Shown in pieces: positions 37,216 to 49,070 of a stretch of DNA of 64,000 nucleotides. The stretch is taken from NCBI RefSeq assembly GCF_025698545.1, contig NC_068576.1, positions 48,663,890-48,727,889 of the forward strand, read 5' to 3'. Made by a program: the position numbers and the translations under genes. Each line of letters begins with the position of its first letter. Positions within the stretch are counted from its first letter, which is position 1. This DNA comes from Gossypium raimondii (taxonomy: Eukaryota > Streptophyta > Magnoliopsida > Malvales > Malvaceae). The notes beneath the pieces are model-generated. The model was not told the origin of the DNA, ran no database searches, and saw nothing but the letters and a program-made list of their open reading frames with translations.

Positions 37216-38474
37216 AAACGCATTAAACGCGTCAGAAAATCCAAAGAGAAAGTCGTGAAAATGGAAATTGGTAAGAAAGTGGGCAATTCCATAATGTATT
37301 TATTACTATTATTTTAATTTCATGCTTCCATTTTTCTTTTTTCATGTTTCAATTTCATTTTTTTTAAGGACCTTTCCCTCTCAAGAAGTCAATAATTCAT
37401 TAAAGAAAAAAAATTACTTTTCTATTTGTTGAACTAATCAACAAGGGATTTGATAATAAGTAAATTAAGCATCCCACCCATTTTGACCGAAACTACTCCC
37501 ACCTTTTCTTTCATCAAATAAAGGGATTGATTAGAGGTTATCAAATTCAGCCTAGGTAAGAAGAATTTATCAAGTTCTACATGGTTTTGAAAAATGGTGT
37601 CTATGATATGTTTTTCTTATAGATTTTTAGTTAAAATGTCTTTTGTCTAAAAAGAAGGTATTTAGGTGTTCAATGAGGTACCTATGAAGATGGTAGAGGT
37701 TTTGATTGTTGATACGGCTAGTTTCGATTCCTTTGATGCAATTGTTTGATTTTATTACTCACCAAAAAAATAACTATAAGAATAAACGGGATTTATGTTG
37801 GTGCAAGAAAATAAAAATTAATTGTTGAATTTTATTTATAAAATATGTATTTTGTATTATTTAAAATTAAATATAGAATATATTTAGATTCTTTGATAAA
37901 TATAATTTTAAATTTTGAAAGATAAAACATTTAAAGGATAATACTAAAAGAAAGAAAATAAAATAATTTTAAAGAATTCTATATTAAGTGATACGTTGTC
38001 TCTTATCTATTTATTATTTTTCATATTTTCATTAAAAAATTCAATCATGTATTTATTTTTATTGATTGTCAAATATACTCAAAAATTAACCCGCTGAAAT
38101 TATTTACTTTTTAGTTGATTTGATTTTTTTCAATGAATTATCAAACAAACCCTTGGCCTAGTTCAAAATATTCATCTCAATCTTTTTCAATTCTATCCAT
38201 ATCAATAAATAATTAACTTATGCTCATTTTAGATTATCCTTAATTTTTTTTAAATTTTAAAATATAAATATTTTATATGTTTTTTATTAAAATTTTAAAT
38301 ATAAATAGCATATATTTAATTTTTAAATTAAGTATTATTTATCTATATTATATTTAAAGGGCTTATTAAGTTAATGTCACATTTCAGTCTCAACTTAATT
38401 AAAAAATTATTAAAAATCTTTTTCTTTTATAAAATACTAAATATTACTATGAGAATAGCTTTTGCTATTTTTTT

Positions 38475-38585
38475 AGTCAAAATCATGGAATGTACTCTAT
38501 TCCAATGGGTAAGGACCGAACCTCCAATCTCATGACTAAAGGATGAGGCGAGCAATCACCACGCCATACTAAAAAAATGTGCTTT
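38475..38585 (-). repeat. tRNA-like SINE remnant
   Basis: On the minus strand TAGTATGGCGTGGTGATTGC resembles a tRNA A box and GGAGGTTCGGTCCTTACCC a B box, spaced about 35 bases apart, followed by a tail of about 50 bases. This is the internal promoter layout of a tRNA-derived SINE. It is not a functional tRNA: no matching acceptor stem is seen. Confidence 0.55.
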
Positions 38586-40456
38586 ATAAGATTGAACTAG
38601 GCCTATCCAAAGTTTTAGTACCTACTCAGGCCCAAAGGTTCGCTCGAAATTTGGAAGAGTTTTGGCAAAAAAAATAAATAGACCCATCTAAAATATGGGT
38701 CAAGCTCGGGCTTGAACATTCAAGGTCTGACCCGTTTTTAAGTTTGAAATATTTTATACTATGCTATTTTTATATATTTATGTAATTTATAACACATAAA
38801 ACTTAAATCTAAAGTAATATACAATTGTATTATAATGTAAACATTTAAAAATATTAAGATAATTATATATAAAACTAGTTTTTTTTATCACGTGCGATAC
38901 ATAAAATATGTTCATATCATACTTAACCCCGGCCAAACCCGACCCATGAACACTTCTAGATTGAACCCAAAACACCATAATTTTCAATGTCTTTACTATT
39001 TCAACTAAAGCTACATCTTATTTTTAAAAAAATTTCATAGTAATATTTATTATATAATTTTCATTCACATTGTGGGTGTGCCATAAATTTGTTATAAATA
39101 TATTATTGTAGATTTAAATTGCTATATGATACAAATTACATAATATATAAAAGTAAAATAAAATAATTATCATATTAAAATATGGTTAAAATGAGTTGAA
39201 CTCGGACCTAAAATATTAAAACTCAAACTTTATTTATATTTTAAATTGACTTAATTTTATTGTCTAAATTTATTTTTGGTAATTTGTCCTAACCTCCCAT
39301 CAAACTTTTGTGTTTTTTAAGTTAGTTTTTATTCAAAAAAATTTGGGTGGAGTTTAGATTAAATGGAAAAGTAAATAAATTTGTGGATAAATATCAAATT
39401 TATATATAAATTTAGTTTAATGCATAACTTGATATATTAACTTTGATTTGGTGCAATTATATACATTAAACTTAAATTGTGGTTCAGATCTATACATGAA
39501 ACGTTAATTTTGATTCAATCGTACACATTTAAAAAATAAATACATACATTTATTTTCATAATAGATTAATATAATTGTTTGTGTATGCAATATATCAATG
39601 TACAATGGTGCTAATTCGATAATGTCGTTAGTAATTTGTGAAATTTTAATTAAATTAAAGTTTCATGTATAAAATTACATAAAATCAAAATTTGTATAAT
39701 TTTAATAAATTACTTTTATCGAATTCAATAAAAAAATTAACAAAAGTTTTCTTCTATAAGTATCACATTAATTAACGGCGAATATGGTTAACAATTTACC
39801 ATTTACAATTATTTTTTAATTTTAATTTTATATGAAAAATATAGAATATAATTAGATATTTACGTAATAATAATCAATATAAATTTACTTTTTCTTCTTT
39901 TTATGTGTCACTATATGATTTTAATTAATTTTTTAAATATTATAATTAGTATAGAATAATATTTGTTTATTTGAATTATTAAATATAATTAAAATATATT
40001 TATTTAAAATTCAAATCATAATAAAACATTTTAACATATTCAATACACAATATAATTTTATTTTATGTAATTAACGCAAAGCAGCATTATACAAAATAAT
40101 AGTCAATTAACATAATTAATATATAACAATCATTTTAATAATTCAAATATAATGTTAATAAAAGTTTCTGAATACTTTTATAAAAACAATGAAAAATAAT
40201 ATATTATAAACTAAATTCTTCACAATTAATTTTATTTTTATTTTTCCTTAATAGTCTATAAATTGATCATAACAATTTGTATATAATATAAATATAAAGT
40301 TACTCATTATATAAATAGTTAAAACAAAAGTAATATAATCTCTTTTTTTTGTTTAATGTAAATTTTAAAATAAAATAAAATAATTTTTATTTTTATCAGA
40401 TAAATTCATTTAATTAATGGCTTTCAAAAGAATCAAAATTGTTATTTTTTATAGCA

Positions 40457-40612
40457 GATTGAGTCTTAGTTTAGTTGGCATCGACATTGTTGCTCGTACA
40501 AGAGGACGTAATTTGAGTGTACTAAAGTGCATTATTCTTTTATTTATGGTTTAGGAGGGGTTATGAAGAGTTTTAAGTATTATACCAAAAAAATATTATT
40601 TATAAGTATAGT
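40457..40612 (+). repeat. SINE-like element, copy of the family at 60755
   Basis: Starts GATTGAGTCTTAGTTTAGTT, then TTGAGTGTACTAAAGTGCAT, CTTTTATTTATGGTTTAGGA and GTTATGAAGAGTTTTAAGTA, ending in an A-rich stretch. The same ordered words occur at 60755-60895, with about 75-80% match judged by eye over 140 bases. Confidence 0.65.
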
Positions 40613-42300
40613 GTCAATTTTTTATCAAGTAAAAATTTTCAACCAATTATTTAATTTATTTTGTAAAATTAAAATTCTTTTTTTATAAAATTGATAAATC
40701 TTATAAACAATAAAAGATATTTAAAATGACAAAGCCAATAATATAATGAATATCAGTAACCATATTGGTTAGCTCAAAAGTTTTCCCCGTTGTTTTCAAA
40801 ATCGAACCGAACCAACTGAGGTAAGGTTTAGAGAAGTTGAACCGATTGGTCTTTGAATCAATATGAACTGGTTGAATCAAGCTAAAAGCTTTGAATCAAC
40901 TGTTGAATCGATTTTTTTAATATATATTTTAATTTTTATAAATATTTTAATATGTATTTGATCGAACAGGTCAAACCAAAAATTGATGACCTGATTAGTT
41001 CGACCACTAATCTAATTTTGAAAATTTTAATTTTTCTAAGCTTGTGGTTTTATATAGATAATATTTGAATGCAGTATTGATAAATTGTTATATTATTTCA
41101 AATATATTAAATCATTTTGAATATAATATGCAACCAAAACATGCATTATACTATGTATGTACCCAACAAAACAAAATGCTTAAACTCACTAAAACCTAAA
41201 TCTTTCTCATTTTATTTGAAAATCATCATACCACATAACATTTAATCCAAATTGGCCTAATGAAAGTAACTTTCTATTTAAAAAATTAAATTGGTGATAT
41301 GATAATGCCTTTTATCTGAAGCTTGGGATTAAGGAGCAAGTCGACACTTTTTTCTTCAACTTTCATAGATTCCCATAAACAATTATTCGATAAAATATTT
41401 TTTATACAGTTTTGCAATGCATTCTACATGCCTCCAACTTGAATAATAGTTTTTAAGTATTTATTTTAAAATAAAAACAAATTTATTAAAGATTTTACTA
41501 ATAAAATAATATTAGAATATTTATCTGCATTTTTTGTTGTTTGAATACAAGCTTTTATCATAGTTCTTTGAATCGGATTGAATCCGTTAAATCGAGATAT
41601 CAATTTAGAAAGAAACATTGGACTCAAAAATTGCTACAGACAGACAAATTGAATTGGGTGATTGAATTTTTATAAATTTTATAATAATTTATTTGTTCAA
41701 ACCGGATACACTAATTAAATTGATCAACTGTTAGAATCCATCGTTTTGCTAAAAGGCTAACCGTATAACTTGTCGATCAAGTTTATTGATGACGAATTTA
41801 AAGGATTTATTGTGAAAAAAAATATAATTTCAAATTAAAAGATGATATACATAGAAAGAAATATCGTTATAATTTTGTAATTATATTTTTTTTGTTACAT
41901 AACTTATTCCTTTTCGATTAAATTTGGATTATTAACATGTAAATTCAATATTCATGTTTGCATCCCATCTTGTAACTAAACTTATGGAATACAATTGAAG
42001 AAAAATCTCTAACTTTAATGCACAAACACGGTGAAAGATCTGGCTAAAGAAAAAGAGGCACCAAAAATCCAAACTCAATCCATTCGCATTGCAATCAGAA
42101 GACATGATTAATTACTTCCGATTTTTCATTTTTCTAAAAATATTCCCATCCGATACATGTTCGGATACAGGTATAGGTATAGAAAAAAACACTTGTAAGA
42201 ACTTTTGAAAATGACAATATCAAACATATATTGATATGGGATAGTGTCAGGTTCCATGTAAGTTGTAACATATCATTATCACCAAACAGAATTGATGAAA

Positions 42301-43780
42301 CTTCAAGGAAGAACCAACTATGAACGTGACAAGGAATTGTAGCTTCTTTACATTGTATTTCAGGTGACTTTTGCTTGTGCAGATAAGCATTTATATAGTT
42401 TTAGGTAACTTTGGAATTATACCCTCAACAGAAGAAAAACCATATATTTGGATAAAGTACAGGGTATGATCCTCCGAAATCTGGAACCAACTCGACAAAA
42501 GTTGAATGATACATACCTGAGTCAGAGCATACTCATGTCTGAAAATTGTCACCAACGTAGGACTAACTTGATAACCAAGATTTGGACAATAAATCCGAAC
42601 AATTTCGCTCAATTCAGTGCTTGATCTTACAAAACATAATATGGTCCAGCACAGTTTTAACCAGATCTGGATGCAGTCAATTTTCTTTGAATGTAATCCG
42701 AAAACTAACAACTTTTCATTGCTGAAATCTGTACAAGAAAGTGAAGAACTTCGACGCAAATCTGTAGCTTTGGACCCTCACAGCATAACCAGCTGCAACA
42801 AACAATAAACTACTGCATAATTACATCTCACTTAAGAAACACATACATACACACTACTACAACCTAATTTCTACCTTGGTATATTTGGCTACTTCATACT
42901 GCCGTATCATCCTTCCCCGAACCTTTATCATGAAAATCACATACATCTTTCCTCAGGTTAACCATCGAATAGTGTTTCTGTTGGAACATAGCATGGAAGG
43001 GTTAGCAGTCATGACTGGTATCACAGAAAAGAATAAAAGTACACCGCCAATGTTAGGAGAGCTAAATTCTCATGCTTTTTTTGAGCGATAAGCATGAACT
43101 TGATATGGCAACTGAACTGCAATTAGGTTGAAAAACTAGTGGCAATAAACACAGAAACTAAATAAAAACCTGTGATAAATGCATGATGCACATTCATTAC
43201 ATAGGATTAGACTTTTGCTGAACTGTCTTAGAATGGTGAACCACAGTCAATTGTATCTGGATTTGAGCTGGAAGAAACAAAGCCACAGATGGTGTCCAGA
43301 AATCAAATAGATACAGTTCTGTTGAAAATAAGCTTAAAGAAAGCATCAAGGAAAAGTAATTAAAGTAGGTACGCATGAGGAATGGCTATGTTATTCAAAC
43401 TCGAGTGTTGAGTGTGAGTGTAAGATACGGGTATTTTCACTTTTTTAAAAGTTATTCCGTATATTCAGAGAGTCCTTGGAGGGTCATCATAACCCCATAC
43501 CATGTCTGGATATATGTCGGACACGAGTATTTCAAGAAAAATGAAGAGTTGGAACAACACAGCGGGATAGTGTAATGACATGGAAAACATATAAAACATC
43601 AACTGAGGATTAAAAAAATGACAGCAAGAACATTAGCACCAGCTGTATTTACATTCATGTAGGACATTGGAAAAACAGCATATATGAACTGCAAAAACAA
43701 AGAAAGAGATACAAGAAAGTATGAACCTCTGACTTAGTCTCAAATTAATGGACATCAACAATCCTCACCACAGCCAATCC
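42301..43780 (-). other. Downstream flank of the coiled-coil gene
   Basis: Probably contains the 3' UTR of the minus-strand coiled-coil gene. A 122-codon minus-strand frame (42391-42759) is open but has no recognisable domain and no good splice context. It is not called. A family D repeat lies at 43390-43565. Confidence 0.4.
43390..43565 (+). repeat. Dispersed repeat (family D), near-full copy
   Basis: Runs ACTCGAGTGTTGAGTGTGAG, AGATACGGGTATTTTCAC, AGAGTCCTTGGAGGGTCATC, ATATGTCGGACACGAGTATT, TCAAGAAAAATGAAGAGTTG and GAACAACACAG. This is the clearest display of the family's internal order. It lies just downstream of the coiled-coil gene. Confidence 0.7.
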
Positions 43781-46700
43781 CTATGATTCCCGGAGATGTC
43801 TAACAACAGCCATTGAATTTCGGGGCTCTTTTTGAATCTTGACAAAAAAAGAAGAAGAAGGTAAAATGATACCCAAGTCAGATACATTACTTGGTATACA
43901 AAGGATCAAGAACCGTAACAGTATTACCTGTGCCTCCAACTCAGCTATTCTCTGTAAAGATACTTGCTCAATACACGCACGGCGCTTGCACTCTTCTTCA
44001 AGCAAGCCTGTCATCTGGTACCTCAGCTCAGCCATTTCTTGTGCTAGATCCTCGGCTTCTTCCTTTGCTTTTAACTTTTGCTCTCTCAGTTCTTCCTAGT
44101 AACCATTTTAAAGATCAGGAATATACCGGACTAAATTCATATTTCACCTCGTTGGGCTAGCATAATATCATAAAAGGTAAATATATTTTCTCTAAATGAC
44201 AATTTTTACCTTAAGCTGCTTCACTAAGAGTTCATATTCATTTATCTGATCCGACATGCTTTTGATCTGCTCCTTTGAGTTGGAATCAGATTCCAGCACT
44301 AAGGCCACGTCTGAAAGTAGTGCACCAAAGAGTTCTTTGCAGCCGCTTCAACAGTATTAAGAGAACATTCATAAAAAATTATCAGATACTTGATAGGTAC
44401 CAAACAGTAAAATACAGAAAATTATTTGCATGTTATCACCTATCAATTTTACGAGACAAAACTGAAAAAGGCGTTCCATACAAAGAACTGCTTCAGCAAG
44501 ATCAGAACCCACCTCAACAAGATTATATTCATTAGTCTATCAATTAAATATTACTAAATAATTTAAGACAAAGGTGTATTTAACATGTTCAAGGGTTGAA
44601 TAAAAGCTTTAGCTCCCCACATTATCAAACAGTCATACAATCTAATTGATCAGAATAATGTAACCTAATCGATGAAATATAACAAATTTGAGGTTGCAAC
44701 CAACCTTGTATCTTTTGATATTGTAATAATGCTTTCTGGTTCACCAAAGACAGCGTCCGTATCGAGTTGTGATCTGTCCTTGCTTTTCAGCCATTGCTTG
44801 ATGTTTTGACAGAATATCTTAGCATTTTTTTCAGATGCAATGAGCTTTCCACTTAGCGCTTTATTTTCTTTCTCTAATGCTTCAATAATTTCATGTGCAT
44901 TCTGAAGCTGGACCTCGAGCTCTTCAATTAAAACATTCATTTGGGAATTTTCTTGAGCATTTTCTTCCTCGGACTTCCGGGCTTCAAGAGACATTTGCTC
45001 CAATGCTGTTATATCAAGCTTCAAGCTCTCTATTTCACACTGGGACTCCAGTGCCATAGATGAAACCGATTCCTCCAATTTCTCTATGCACAAAGCTGAC
45101 TGTCGCAGCTCTTCTTCTTTGTTCTCTATTTCCTGCATTAGTAACAACCGCTCAGAGTTCGAGCTGTTCAACTCCCCTATCAAATGATCAATTTTCTCCC
45201 GTAAATCTTCCATGTCTACTAATTTGATCTCAAGGTCATGCACATGGTCATTTAGAAATTTGACCTCTTCATTCCTTGCACTTAGTTGATCCTGCAGGTA
45301 ATCTGAAGAATGCGATCACAATATTAAGATTGAAGTTAACAGTATTCAAGTCCTGTATGCAGGCAGAAAATGATATCCAACTCCTTTTTTTCTTTTTCAG
45401 GGTTTTCGTTGAGGGAACAGATAGTTTCTAATGTATGTTTAGAGGGTAAGAGAAATGCTCCACCTGCAAGGTCCTTCCAACGGGGTAAGGAGAACAGTGC
45501 CACTACGGATATAGACTTAGTATTCAATGCATGGTCCAATGATCCTAGGGGAACTGATTTTAATACCATATATAATGATGCCCAAGTGTGTAAGGATGAA
45601 CAATTGGGGATATTAAGCATCCAATACGAATCAATTAGGAATAAATGGAGAGACCCAATTTGAATATAAGACCACAAAAATCTGAGAGTTAACGAATGGG
45701 GATGAAACTACTTTTAACACTCCCCCTCTCAAGTAGCCCAACATATAATGCTAGGACTAAAAGGCTAAAGAAACCCAGTACAAGACATGTCACTCATTGC
45801 GTATTTTAAAGAACAAAGAACGATGGATAACATACAAGCACCACAACTATGTAGCAAGGGAGTTATTAAGAGATGCCGATGAGCTACATCAACGTCGCAA
45901 GACCAGTAGGTAAGATACAATAAGCAACACACAATCAACACCCACAGCAATATTTCAAAGGAAAAAAAGAACCATTACCAATTTCTTGAGAGCAATTTTT
46001 TAGCTCTCTTTCCAATTTTTGAATATGTTTTTTGTCTTGGGTACAAGCTTCTGATAGAGACTTCACATGTAGTTCTAGTCCCTGAAGTGAACCAAATTAT
46101 AATCAGACAATAATAAAAATTGAAACAACTAAACCTCAATTTCTACCCTTTTTGTTTGGAATGGTTGAAGCATTCACAGGTGTGTCATCCCCTTATATTT
46201 CTCAACTATGGTAAATTCAATCACCAAGTAAAAGAATGCAGACCTTCACTAACACAAGGCTAATAAATTCACGGTGTTCATTTATTAAATTCGTAGAGGA
46301 TGGTCAGTGACAAAAAAGAATGACAAATTAACTGGCCCTTCAAGTTACTTTAGCAGCTGGCTATCTCAAGTCAAAATTTGATCATGCCACCAAACAAGGT
46401 GGAAAATCTAAATAGAATAACAAAAATTTATGATGAAAGAATGTTATTGCTAAAAGCCCCTTATAGATGGCAATGGCAGACTTCAGCATTCTCAGCTGCA
46501 AGAAGAAAACATATTATCATTGGCAGCTTGAAATGCCAATACAGGAAAAACGTTCTATGCTTCGTAGATGCTTATCCCAAGATTTAGTTCTTCTGAAAAA
46601 TAATATAAAGATGATGAAAGTTTCATATAGCATGTTCTAGATGAAAGGATTATCAAGGGATAGAAAAATTACCCTAATCAGTTCAAAGCCCTGAGGTTGT

Positions 46701-47600
46701 GATTCTTTCAACATGTCTTTTTCTTTCCGTAGCTGCATCGACAAAGAAAAGTAGATAAATAAGATTTCAGCACAAACAGATTAAATTCATGATTGATAAC
46801 AAACTAACATCACCATAAGTACCTATGTTACTAAGACTCGTTATGTTCACTCTTTCTAAGTTTTTCCACATAATTCAACAGTCCGTAGAGGGTCATACTC
46901 ATATCCTCATATCTATATTTGGGCATGTGTCGGCAGCGAGTACTTCAAGCAAAATGAAAACTCAGAGCAACATAGATAAGAACAAATAAAGCGAACGGAT
47001 GGATAAATATAACACCAAACGAATGAAACAACCTTCAAAAGCATAAATATTTGAAGGATATAACCATTTTTTTTTATGTATTTCCAAGTATTTGGAGGTT
47101 ACTGGAAGGTCATACTCATATCCCCTTATCCATGTTCGAATATGTGATGGGCATGGTACTTCAAGCAAAATGAAGCCTTGGACCAACATATATAAGAACA
47201 AATAAAGTGAATGGCTGGATAAATTTAACACCAAACAACCTTCAAAAGCTCAAATATTTAAAGGGTAAAACCATTTTTTCCCATCAAATAACAGTAAGAA
47301 ACTGAAGCATCTAATCTAAAAAGCTGAAACAAAAGCAAAAGAGGTGCAAGCCACTAATCTAAGCAATTCAACTAGAGGTTGACTATGAAAGAAACAATAG
47401 GAAATTCATAAAAACTATAAAACAACTTACATAAATGTTATAAGAAAAGGGCAATTCAAGAATCTTGAGACTTAAAAAGACAATGTTTCTTAGTTATTAC
47501 AAAAAGACAAAGACTCTACCTCTCTGCATCTTGTTTCGATCTCCAAGAGTTCCTCAACATCAATGGAGTTTTCTCCATCTCCCCTTGAGCTACTTGACAT
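43781..47600 (-). CDS. Long coiled-coil protein, plant myosin/restin-like
   Basis: Eight exons: 47520-47600, 46673-46732, 45979-46081, 44701-45302, 44440-44512, 44210-44334, 43928-44095 and 43781-43837, giving 422 residues. From residue 15 on, the protein is nearly all heptad-like coiled coil rich in Glu, Lys and Leu (LHVKSLSEACTQDKKHIQKL, MQEIENKEEELRQ, LIEELEVQLQNAHEIIEALE). The C-terminal part is the most conserved-looking: YELLVKQLKEELREQKLKAK, EDLAQEMAELRYQMTGLLEE, RIAELEAQIQKEP and VVRHL. It resembles plant proteins loosely annotated as myosin-heavy-chain-like; these are not motors. The biochemical role is unknown; a scaffold or tether is possible. The small fifth exon (73 nt) and its neighbouring junctions are the least certain. 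An alternative is to skip it by using other splice sites around 44705 and 44345, which also keeps frame. Confidence 0.8.
45370..45770. other. Mixed-composition insert in coiled-coil gene intron 3
   Basis: This part of the 676-bp intron between exons 3 and 4 is less AT-rich than intron sequence elsewhere and is open on the plus strand for 97 codons. The translation shows no family that I recognise. It ends in a segment with ACACTCCCCCTCTCAAGTAG. It could be a retroelement or gene fragment of unknown source. Confidence 0.35.
46823..46976 (+). repeat. Dispersed repeat (family D), complete reference copy with inverted ends
   Basis: Begins CTATGTTACTAAGACTCG and ends AAACTCAGAGCAACATAG. The two ends are inverted repeats (CTATGTT and AACATAG outermost, then GACTC and the TCAGAG region). 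The interior has AGAGGGTCATACTCATATCC, ATGTGTCGGCAGCGAGTACT and TCAAGCAAAATGA. Length 154 bp, no coding capacity. This suggests a MITE. It lies in intron 1 of the coiled-coil gene. Confidence 0.7.
46870..47290. repeat. Two-unit tandem duplication, about 216 bp period
   Basis: The second half of the family D copy plus about 110 bases of its right flank (AAGAACAAATAAAG, GGCTGGATAAAT, CCTTCAAAAGC, then AACCATTTTTT) occur twice in direct orientation. The AAGAACAAATAAAG anchor lies at 46978 and 47194. The second unit is diverged. Because flanking host sequence is included, this is a segmental duplication after insertion and not two insertions. Confidence 0.65.
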
Positions 47601-49070
47601 ATCCTCCAATTTTTCTTACAACCCAAGTATAACAATTAGCTGGGAAAAAAAAACAAAAAACACAACTCATCAGGGCATAGATAAGTAAAACAGGAAGCTT
47701 TTACAATAGAAACGTTAGAAACTAAAAAAAAATGTAAATGAAATTTATCATTTAAAACAAACTATAAACACCCAAAAACTAGGACATTTTTTTTCTCGTG
47801 ATTTATATATATAAATAAATACTAGAAACAGCAGAACCCACTTTGATTTGACGAATTTGGAACCAAATATCAACCATAGAAGGCCTAAAGAAATCGCCCC
47901 CAAAAAATAAGTAGAAAAAATGAGAGACAACTTTACATACAATGGTACATATATGGTAAAACAATTACGAATTGGGAAAGCTTTCACCTTCTGGAAAAGA
48001 GAGAACAGAATCAAAGTTTTCTGGTTTCTGCAAGGTTCAAAAACCCGGCGATTTAATCGAAAAATAGTTTGAATGTTGGAATAATTTGAATGATTTAGAA
48101 CATACAAAAACATCAACATGACATAATAATCCTTGATTCCCACACCATTATTGGTCGGCTCAGCTACTTAGGAATTATTATATGAATTTAAATAATTGGA
48201 AAGCAATGTGGGTTGGGTCGGGTCGGGATCAATAATTAGCGGGTAACTTCTCGATTTTCACAAACCCTAATTTTCAAAAGAAATTGGCCCAAAAACATTA
48301 CAATGCAAATTGTACTAAAGAGTTTTACCGTCTTTTGGGTACTAGACTAGAGTGACCAAATTGGGTTTTAATGGGCCATAACCATTTAAGACTTTATCAA
48401 CAAGTGTCTTAATTTATACCAAATTGAATTATACTAGAGGTGAAAAAGATATATTTATAAAATTATCAAAACTCATTTATTACTTTGATAAATCTAGAAA
48501 ATAAATATAATTAATGAAAATCATAAGATATCTTCTTTTTTTTGCACAAAAATATATTAATTTTACTATCTCAACTTTAACATTTCAAACAAAACCATAT
48601 TTATTTTTAATATCAATTTTTATAAACTTGTTACAAAAATTTCTATCAAATTTTTATAAATTTGTTAAAGAAAATTTCACTCAAATCATGAGCACGCTAA
48701 TATCTATTTTTTTTATGAAATTAGTTCATTGTTTTTAATATATTAAAATTTATTAAAATAGCTATTAATTATTGAATTTAATATAAAAATGAAGAATTTA
48801 TCCAATTGACTCTTAAGTAGGAAGGTGGTTGCTTTCTCCATCCTTTTCAGTAATAAATTGGCTAACCCACTTAACCTAATTTCATCAATGTTAGCCAAAA
48901 CATTTCTTCTCATCACATTCTAAAAACAGTTCAAAAATATGCTTCTTTTGCTCCAATAAACTTTTTAAACAGTTCAAATGCGGAGCAAACAGATGTAAAA
49001 CTGAATTTCGACAAGGATTAATTCCCGGTTGGGAGGCCAGAATAAGAATCATGTGAATAGAAATAATCAA
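47601..49070. other. Promoter of the coiled-coil gene and AT-rich spacer
   Basis: The part at 47601-48100 is the likely leader and promoter of the minus-strand coiled-coil gene. A GGGTTGGGTCGGGTCGGGATC motif lies at about 48210-48230. A 131-codon minus-strand frame at 47748-48143 is Phe/Tyr/Ile-rich and looks like random translation of AT-rich DNA. The end of this stretch is 3' flank of the zinc-finger gene. Confidence 0.45.

Larger units (their letters stand above)
37216..42300. other. Large AT-rich intergenic region with repeat remnants
   Basis: About 5 kb with no gene. Repeat marks include a GCCCGACC-type remnant at 38590-38960 (CAAGCTCGGGCTTGAAC, CCGGCCAAACCCGACCCATG); a possible inverted-repeat element at 39370-39730 (GATTTGGTGCAATTATATAC, TCATGTATAAAATTACATAA); and CGAACCGAACC/GGTTGAATC-type words at 40800-41020 and 41560-41780. 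Boundaries of these are not defined. The SINE-like copies at 38475 and 40457 are listed separately. Confidence 0.45.

Noticed and set aside
42391-42759. 122-codon open frame on the minus strand downstream of the coiled-coil gene
   Set aside because: No domain, no family resemblance and no splice support; the translation is rich in Leu, Ile and Cys as expected of random frame in such DNA. Most likely 3' UTR or flank.
47748-48143. 131-codon minus-strand frame
   Set aside because: Dominated by Phe, Leu, Ile, Tyr and Lys from AT-rich DNA; overlaps the promoter of the coiled-coil gene; no recognisable motif.
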